A stretch of DNA of 41,382 nt from Bacteroidota bacterium (GTDB lineage Bacteria > Bacteroidota > Bacteroidia > Bacteroidales > F082), in contig JAERTF010000068.1 in assembly GCA_016845105.1 (NCBI GenBank), forward strand, positions 1 to 41,382, read 5' to 3'. Each line of letters starts with the position of its first letter. The stretch's first letter is position 1. The notes beneath the pieces were generated by a model. The model was not told the origin of the DNA. It ran no database searches and saw nothing but the letters and a program-made list of their open reading frames with translations. Positions 36,675 to 41,382 of the stretch are shown here, piece by piece. A program made the position numbers and the translations under genes.

Positions 36675-37316
36675 ATGAATAGATTAGTTAAAATGAAAAA
36701 GTCAATATTGTTGATCGCAATTATTCTTGCCGTAGCATCTGTAAGTCAGTTATATAGTCAAGAAACCAAAACAATATCTCAAACTAGAAAGGATAATCTG
36801 ATAAAGCTTCTAAACTATCGGTTTAAAGGTGGTTTCTATACTTTTGAAAAGATGTTTATGAAGACCGTTACCTATCCTGAAATGGCAATAGGTAATTGTG
36901 TGGTGGGAATTGCTTTGGTTTCGTTTAGGGTTAATTGTGATGGTGAAGTTTATGATATGAAGATAAAAACACCACTTGGTTATGGTATTGATAACGAGAT
37001 ATCGTCATTTTTCACATCTACTGCTGGACATTGGAATACATGTAATGATGATAAATATACACGTTTTGAAGTTCCTATTCAATTTACCTTAGAAGGTACG
37101 TTAACTAACTCAGATGATGCTTTATTGATTTTTGAAGCTGATAATCCAGGATTTTTATGTAATGGTGATGAGTATTACTTAAAAAAAATGGAGAAATATA
37201 TGAGCAAGGGGAAATATAAAAAAGCTATACCTTACATTGACATACTAATTCGTCGCGATCCTTATAATTCATATTATATGGATGAAAAAAAGAGAGCAAT
37301 AAATGGAGGAAAATAG
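36675..37316 (+). CDS. Secreted protein with TonB C-terminal-like domain and helical tail
   Basis: 213 residues. A signal peptide (MKKSILLIAIILAVASVSQLYSQ) is present; the internal ATG at 36693 fits it better than ATG at 36675, which adds MNRLVK. Residues 58-150 resemble a TonB C-terminal fold: YPEMAIGNCVVGIALVSFRVNCDGEVYDMKI, then a helix ending in TAGHWNTC and a closing strand RFEVPIQFTLEG. The TonB proline-rich linker and membrane anchor are missing, so it is not a standard energy transducer. The last 60 residues look like one TPR hairpin (MSKGKYKKAIPYIDILIRRDPYN). Function unknown. Confidence 0.72.
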   Translation: MNRLVKMKKSILLIAIILAVASVSQLYSQETKTISQTRKDNLIKLLNYRFKGGFYTFEKMFMKTVTYPEMAIGNCVVGIALVSFRVNCDGEVYDMKIKTPLGYGIDNEISSFFTSTAGHWNTCNDDKYTRFEVPIQFTLEGTLTNSDDALLIFEADNPGFLCNGDEYYLKKMEKYMSKGKYKKAIPYIDILIRRDPYNSYYMDEKKRAINGGK

Positions 37317-37384
37317 GAGATGTGTTTTTGTATTCTCATTGTTACTTAAGTTCATATAAAACCATAATTATATAGTAGTCAGCT

Positions 37385-37945
37385 ATGTTAGATTACTTTA
37401 CAACGCTTGATAAGGAAATATTAGTTTTGTTAAATGGAGCTAATAATCATATACTTGATAGTATTATGGTATTTGTAAGTTCAAAACTAGGATGGGCACC
37501 TCTTTATTTATTTTTACTTTATAAAATCATAATTGATTATAAAAAGAAAACATGGCTGGTACTTATATTTGTTGGGTTAGCCGTTTTGCTTGCTGATCAG
37601 ATCTCAGTTCAATTATTTAAAAATGTATTTTTAAGATTAAGACCCTGTCATGAGGCAGATCTTATTGATATATTACACATGGTGAAAGGTTGCGGAGGTA
37701 AGTATGGTTTTGTCTCATCTCATGCAGCAAATAGCTTTGCTGTTGCTACATACATTATTTTACTGTTACGATCAAAACATCCCTGGATTTGGCCACTAAT
37801 GCTGTTTTATTCAATAATAATAATTTATAGCAGAGTTTATTTAGGTGTTCATTATCCCACCGATGTAATTGGAGGAGCTTTTCTGGGTATTACCATTGGA
37901 TATTTATGTTATTCCATTTATAATTTCCTTAATAAGAAGGTCTGA
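37385..37945 (+). CDS. PAP2 family membrane phosphatase
   Basis: 186 residues with about five transmembrane helices. The three-part phosphatase signature is complete: KNVFLRLRP (Lys79 to Pro87), SSHAAN with His113, and SRVYLGVHYPTD with Arg150, His156 and Asp160. PAP2 enzymes of this size remove phosphate from lipid substrates such as undecaprenyl pyrophosphate or phosphatidylglycerophosphate on the outer face of the inner membrane. It sits 44 bases before a glycosyltransferase, in line with a role in glycan carrier-lipid recycling, but the substrate is not shown. Confidence 0.9.
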   Translation: MLDYFTTLDKEILVLLNGANNHILDSIMVFVSSKLGWAPLYLFLLYKIIIDYKKKTWLVLIFVGLAVLLADQISVQLFKNVFLRLRPCHEADLIDILHMVKGCGGKYGFVSSHAANSFAVATYIILLLRSKHPWIWPLMLFYSIIIIYSRVYLGVHYPTDVIGGAFLGITIGYLCYSIYNFLNKKV

Positions 37946-37989
37946 GTTTTTTTTAAGATATTTGCCAATTAATTAATTAAGGGGAAAGT

Positions 37990-39114
37990 TTGAAAATCGC
38001 TGTAAATACACGATTATTACTTAAAAATAAATTGGAGGGAATCGGTTGGTTTACCTATGAGTCACTCAAACGTATTGTACTGTCTCATCCCGAACATCAG
38101 TTCTATTTTATTTTCGATAGATCATTTAATCATGAATTTATTTTTGCTGATAATGTAACACCTGTTGTTGTTGGTCCACAAGCTCGTCATCCAATATTGC
38201 ATTATATTTGGTTTGAGTTTTCAATACCAATTGTACTTCGAAAAATAAAACCAGATGTATTTGTTTCTCCTGATGCATATTTGTCACTTTCGGCAAATTA
38301 TAGCGACCTTGTTGTAATTCATGATCTTAACTTCGAGCACTTTCCAGAGCATATGCCATGGTTAGCTAGAAAGTATTATAGATACTTTACACCAAAGTTT
38401 GCCAGAAAAGCCAAAAGAATTGCCACAGTTTCCGAATTCTCAAAACAAGATATTGTTGAACAATATGGTGTTAAGTCGGATAAAATTGATGTTGTTTACA
38501 ATGGTTCGAATGAGTTATTTAAACCTTTATCAGAGGATGTGGTTAAAAAAACCAAAGAAAACTTTACTAAGGGGTGTAATTATTTTGTTTTTGTAGGTGC
38601 ATTAAATCCAAGAAAAAATTTACAAAATATATTTCAGGCTTTTGATAAGTTTAAGGTCAACGACGATACAAACACTAAATTTGTTGTTGTTGGATTAAAG
38701 ATGTATTGGTCTGAAGAAATAAAGGCTGTTTATAACAGAATGAAATATAATTCGGATGTAATATTTACCGGAAGACTAGAACCTGATGATCTTAGTGCTG
38801 TTGTAGGATCAGCCATAGCACTTGTTTATACTTCTTTTTTTGAGGGGTTTGGAATTCCTATTATTGAGGCATACAATGCCGAAGTACCTGTTATTACATC
38901 TAATGTTACTTCAATGCCCGAAATTGCAGGGGATGCATCTATATTAGTTGATCCTTCTAACATTGACCAAATTGCAAATGCAATGTATCAGGTATCTTCT
39001 GATAGTAGCTTGGCTAAATCACTCATTGAAAAGGGTAGGACCCGGCGTAAGGATTTTTCTTGGGATAAAACGGCAGATAACCTGTGGAAATCAATACTTA
39101 AAACCAACACTTAA
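37990..39114 (+). CDS. Glycosyltransferase family 4 (GT1-like, GT-B fold)
   Basis: 374 residues. The start is TTG at 37990, preceded by a strong Shine-Dalgarno-like AAGGGGAAAG, and gives MKIAVNTRLLLKNKLEGIGWF, a normal GT4 N-terminus. Motifs in order: VVIHDLNFEHFPEHM, RIATVSEFSKQDI, FVGALNPRKNL and EGFGIPIIEAYNAEVPVITSN with the EX7E glutamates. This is a retaining GT-B enzyme working in the cytoplasm on nucleotide sugars. The sugar and acceptor cannot be told. purD starts 22 bases later, so the two may be co-transcribed. Confidence 0.93.
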   Translation: MKIAVNTRLLLKNKLEGIGWFTYESLKRIVLSHPEHQFYFIFDRSFNHEFIFADNVTPVVVGPQARHPILHYIWFEFSIPIVLRKIKPDVFVSPDAYLSLSANYSDLVVIHDLNFEHFPEHMPWLARKYYRYFTPKFARKAKRIATVSEFSKQDIVEQYGVKSDKIDVVYNGSNELFKPLSEDVVKKTKENFTKGCNYFVFVGALNPRKNLQNIFQAFDKFKVNDDTNTKFVVVGLKMYWSEEIKAVYNRMKYNSDVIFTGRLEPDDLSAVVGSAIALVYTSFFEGFGIPIIEAYNAEVPVITSNVTSMPEIAGDASILVDPSNIDQIANAMYQVSSDSSLAKSLIEKGRTRRKDFSWDKTADNLWKSILKTNT

Positions 39115-39136
39115 AACCAAAACTAAAAATACAATA

Positions 39137-40429
39137 ATGAATATTCTAATACTAGGAAGCGGAGGAAGAGAACATGCAATTGGCTGGAAAATTGAACAAA
39201 GTAGCCATGTAAAAAATATTTTCATAGCTCCAGGAAACGCAGGAACTCGAAATATAGGCAAAAATATCCCGGTTGATTTGGATGATTTTAGTAGCATTAA
39301 AACTATTGTAATTGAAAATGAAATTGATATGGTTGTGGTAGGTCCCGAGGCACCTCTAGTCGATGGAATTTATGACTATTTTTTGGCCGACCCTATTTTA
39401 AAGGATATTTCTGTTATTGGCCCCTCAAAGGCTGGTGCGATGCTTGAAGGTAGTAAGTCTTTTGCAAAGGACTTTATGGCAAAATATAATATACCCACTG
39501 CAGCCTACAATACGTTTAATTCATCTAATTTGGAAGAGGGACATGCTTTCTTAGATAGGCTATCACCCCCATATGTGCTTAAGGCTGATGGTCTTGCTGC
39601 TGGCAAAGGTGTTTTGATTATTGAAGATTTAGATAAGGCTAAATCGGAACTTACAACAATGATTACAGAAGAGACTTTTGGTGATGCATCGAAAAATGTT
39701 GTGATTGAAGAGTTTTTAAGTGGTATTGAGCTATCTGTATTTGTACTTACCGACGGTAAAGACTACGTTATCCTTCCCGAGGCAAAGGATTACAAGCGAA
39801 TTGGTGAGGCTGATAGTGGTCTTAATACAGGTGGTATGGGTTCTATTTCCCCAGTTCCATTTGCCAACAGTGAGTTTATGCAAAAAATTGAGGATAGAGT
39901 AATTAGGCCAACGGTAGAAGGTCTTTCCAAAGATGGTATCTTATATAAAGGTTTTATTTTCTTCGGTTTAATTAATGTAAACGATGATCCCTATGTAATT
40001 GAATACAATTGCAGAATGGGGGATCCAGAGGCAGAATCGGTAATACCAAGAATTGTAACCGATTTAGTTGATTTATTTGACCATACAGCAAAGGGTACTC
40101 TTAAGGATGCAAAAATTGAATTTGACGGTCGTACTGCAGCAGCAATAATGGTAGTTTCAGGTGGATATCCCGGTAATTATGAAAAGGGCAAATTAATAAC
40201 TGGGCTTGATAATGTTAATAATTGTATTGTTTTTCATGCTGGTACTGCCGTTGATGTTAATGATAACTCAGTAAAAACAAGTGGAGGCAGGGTATTGGCT
40301 GTTACTTCATTGGGAGAAACCATGAGCAGCGCATTGGAAATGGCATATTCAAATGTGGAAATGATAGAATTTGAGGGGAAATATATAAGAAATGATATTG
40401 GATTTGATTTGGTTCAATTTGATAGTTAA
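39137..40429 (+). CDS. purD: Phosphoribosylamine--glycine ligase
   Basis: 430 residues from ATG at 39137 (MNILILGSGGREHAIGWKI), the standard GARS start; the open frame runs further upstream into the preceding gene but that part is not purD. It joins phosphoribosylamine and glycine with ATP in the second step of purine synthesis. ATP-grasp features are visible: GPEAPLVDG, GSKSFAKDFM, PYVLKADGLAAGKGV, GGMGSISP and YNCRMGDPEAESVIPR. A membrane protein gene starts immediately after its stop codon. Confidence 0.97.
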   Translation: MNILILGSGGREHAIGWKIEQSSHVKNIFIAPGNAGTRNIGKNIPVDLDDFSSIKTIVIENEIDMVVVGPEAPLVDGIYDYFLADPILKDISVIGPSKAGAMLEGSKSFAKDFMAKYNIPTAAYNTFNSSNLEEGHAFLDRLSPPYVLKADGLAAGKGVLIIEDLDKAKSELTTMITEETFGDASKNVVIEEFLSGIELSVFVLTDGKDYVILPEAKDYKRIGEADSGLNTGGMGSISPVPFANSEFMQKIEDRVIRPTVEGLSKDGILYKGFIFFGLINVNDDPYVIEYNCRMGDPEAESVIPRIVTDLVDLFDHTAKGTLKDAKIEFDGRTAAAIMVVSGGYPGNYEKGKLITGLDNVNNCIVFHAGTAVDVNDNSVKTSGGRVLAVTSLGETMSSALEMAYSNVEMIEFEGKYIRNDIGFDLVQFDS

Positions 40430-41382
40430 ATGATCAGTTTTTTTAGCACGGGATATATTTCAAGGTACATATTGATTACTATTTTAGGTATAGTAATTTG
40501 GTTGCCTTCTTTTCTACTTTCTTCTGAATATAATGGTGTACAAAGCTATGCTTATGATAGTATAAGTCTGATTTTGGCTAAGAGTACCTTTCTCTCAACT
40601 ATTATATCGTTTGTTATTACGTTAGTTTCCGCCTTGTTATTGAATACTTATGCAATAAAATATGGAGTAGTTGGAAAGGTTAGTACATTAATCTTTGCAT
40701 TATATATTATATTTTCAAGTGCTTTGGTTGAAGATTTCCACAATAATCCTGTTGTTTGGGCTAATCTTATCTTAATATTTGTTTGGGGAAATATGATGGA
40801 TCTCCCATATACAAGAAAGCCAATTCCTGTAATATTTAATGCATCTTTTTTAATTGGATTAGCATCTCTATTCTATACACCCTTAGTATTCCTATTTACT
40901 TTTATATGGCTATCCGTAATCGTACATAGAATGATGTCTTGGAGAAATCTTTTGGTCTCAATTATTGGAATAATTCTGCCATATTTTTTTTTGATGATAA
41001 TTAGTTTCTCAATGGGCAAGCTATTGGAGGAGTGCTATTTATTATTCAACAATCTTAAAATAGATTTCACCCCTGTTCTAACAAGTAACCCTACTGAGAT
41101 TATCATATTAGTAGGTTTGGTAATTATTATTGTAGTATCGGCTTTTGGAATATCAGGAAAGTTAAGTGAAAGAAATATCAACTTGAGACGAAATTTATTA
41201 ACTACCATTGTACTGTTAGTATTGATATATTTAATATTGATTGTTTTTACCAAGACATTGGTGACCCTATTGCTATTATGTATTCCCTCTGTTATTTTGG
41301 TGAGTAATTGGGTAAGTTTTGTTAAGAAACCTCGATTTTATAATATTGCATTAGTATCATTAACCGTTATTATTATTCTAAA
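40430..41382 (+). CDS. Polytopic membrane protein, DUF6427-like, cut by the window end
   Basis: An open frame from ATG at 40430, directly after the purD TAA, runs 317 codons to the window edge without a stop. It begins MISFFSTGYISRYILITILG and has about eight to ten hydrophobic segments, with a loop motif NNPVVWANLILIFVWGN and LLEECYLLFNNLKIDFTP. In Bacteroidota an unclassified membrane family (DUF6427) follows or precedes purD with this kind of start; the match is from memory. There is no gap to purD, so translation is probably coupled. Function unknown. Confidence 0.78.
   Translation, partial: MISFFSTGYISRYILITILGIVIWLPSFLLSSEYNGVQSYAYDSISLILAKSTFLSTIISFVITLVSALLLNTYAIKYGVVGKVSTLIFALYIIFSSALVEDFHNNPVVWANLILIFVWGNMMDLPYTRKPIPVIFNASFLIGLASLFYTPLVFLFTFIWLSVIVHRMMSWRNLLVSIIGIILPYFFLMIISFSMGKLLEECYLLFNNLKIDFTPVLTSNPTEIIILVGLVIIIVVSAFGISGKLSERNINLRRNLLTTIVLLVLIYLILIVFTKTLVTLLLLCIPSVILVSNWVSFVKKPRFYNIALVSLTVIIIL

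Noticed and set aside
37304..37360. Short frame of 18 codons after the TonB-C-like gene
   Set aside because: Too short, overlaps the preceding stop and has no family resemblance.
37930..37960. T-run after the PAP2 gene as a terminator
   Set aside because: Only a 4-base stem precedes the eight Ts, and it is separated from them.
38948..39136. Upstream extension of the purD reading frame into the glycosyltransferase gene
   Set aside because: The frame is open by chance; the conserved PurD N-terminus starts at ATG 39137, and the upstream part overlaps well-conserved glycosyltransferase coding sequence in another frame.

Overview
The window is an AT-rich piece of chromosome from a member of the Bacteroidota, most likely a marine or anaerobic Bacteroidales/Marinilabiliales-type bacterium. 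The taxonomic call is inferred from several things: SecD and SecF are fused into one protein; DUF2723, DUF6427-like, DUF481 and ChaN-like proteins are present; infB, nusA and rimP have Bacteroidota-style sequences; and several intergenic regions carry the Bacteroidota sigma factor pattern (TTG, about 18-21 bases, then TAnnTTTG) instead of the E. coli -35/-10. There is one tRNA and no rRNA. I see no CRISPR array, insertion sequence, phage gene or integrase. No gene-free stretch exceeds 300 bases; the longest, 29200-29454, holds a tRNA promoter and an imperfect direct repeat.

Layout: 166-630 (+) is a DUF1456 protein. 636-3287 (-) holds a membrane-anchored TylF-type methyltransferase, folC and an exported nickel superoxide dismutase. 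3434-6625 (-) is secDF. 6745-7218 (+) is a small lipoprotein. 7297-11968 (-) runs grpE, dnaJ, a two-gene ABC exporter and a DUF1801 protein. 12141-17269 (-) is a three-gene disaccharide operon: SLC45-like permease, a beta-phosphoglucomutase/GH65 phosphorylase fusion, and a uridine-kinase-fold kinase. 17434-24016 (+) runs a DUF481 outer-membrane protein, rnpA, yidD, an S41 protease, an O-antigen ligase-like protein, cytidine deaminase and a ChaN-like protein. 24042-29199 (-) is tRNA-Gln, rimP, nusA and infB. 29455-32523 (+) is a large DUF2723 membrane protein, converging on alaS (32602-35241, -). 35338-41382 (+) holds an M23 peptidase, a MerR regulator, a TonB-C-like secreted protein, a PAP2 phosphatase, a glycosyltransferase, purD and a membrane protein cut by the window edge.

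Most of the window is core housekeeping: translation (infB, nusA, rimP, alaS, tRNA-Gln, rnpA), protein export and folding (secDF, yidD, grpE, dnaJ), folate and purine synthesis (folC, purD) and envelope glycan work (ligase, DUF2723, PAP2, glycosyltransferase, M23). The most distinctive parts are four. First, the nickel SOD appears to be matured directly by signal peptidase. Second, its candidate promoter is spanned by a 10-base inverted repeat. Third, the phosphorolytic sugar operon carries a one-polypeptide phosphorylase-mutase and an unexplained kinase. Fourth, an intrinsic terminator sits between tRNA-Gln and the rimP start codon. I did not find a clearly new multi-gene defence or mobile system.
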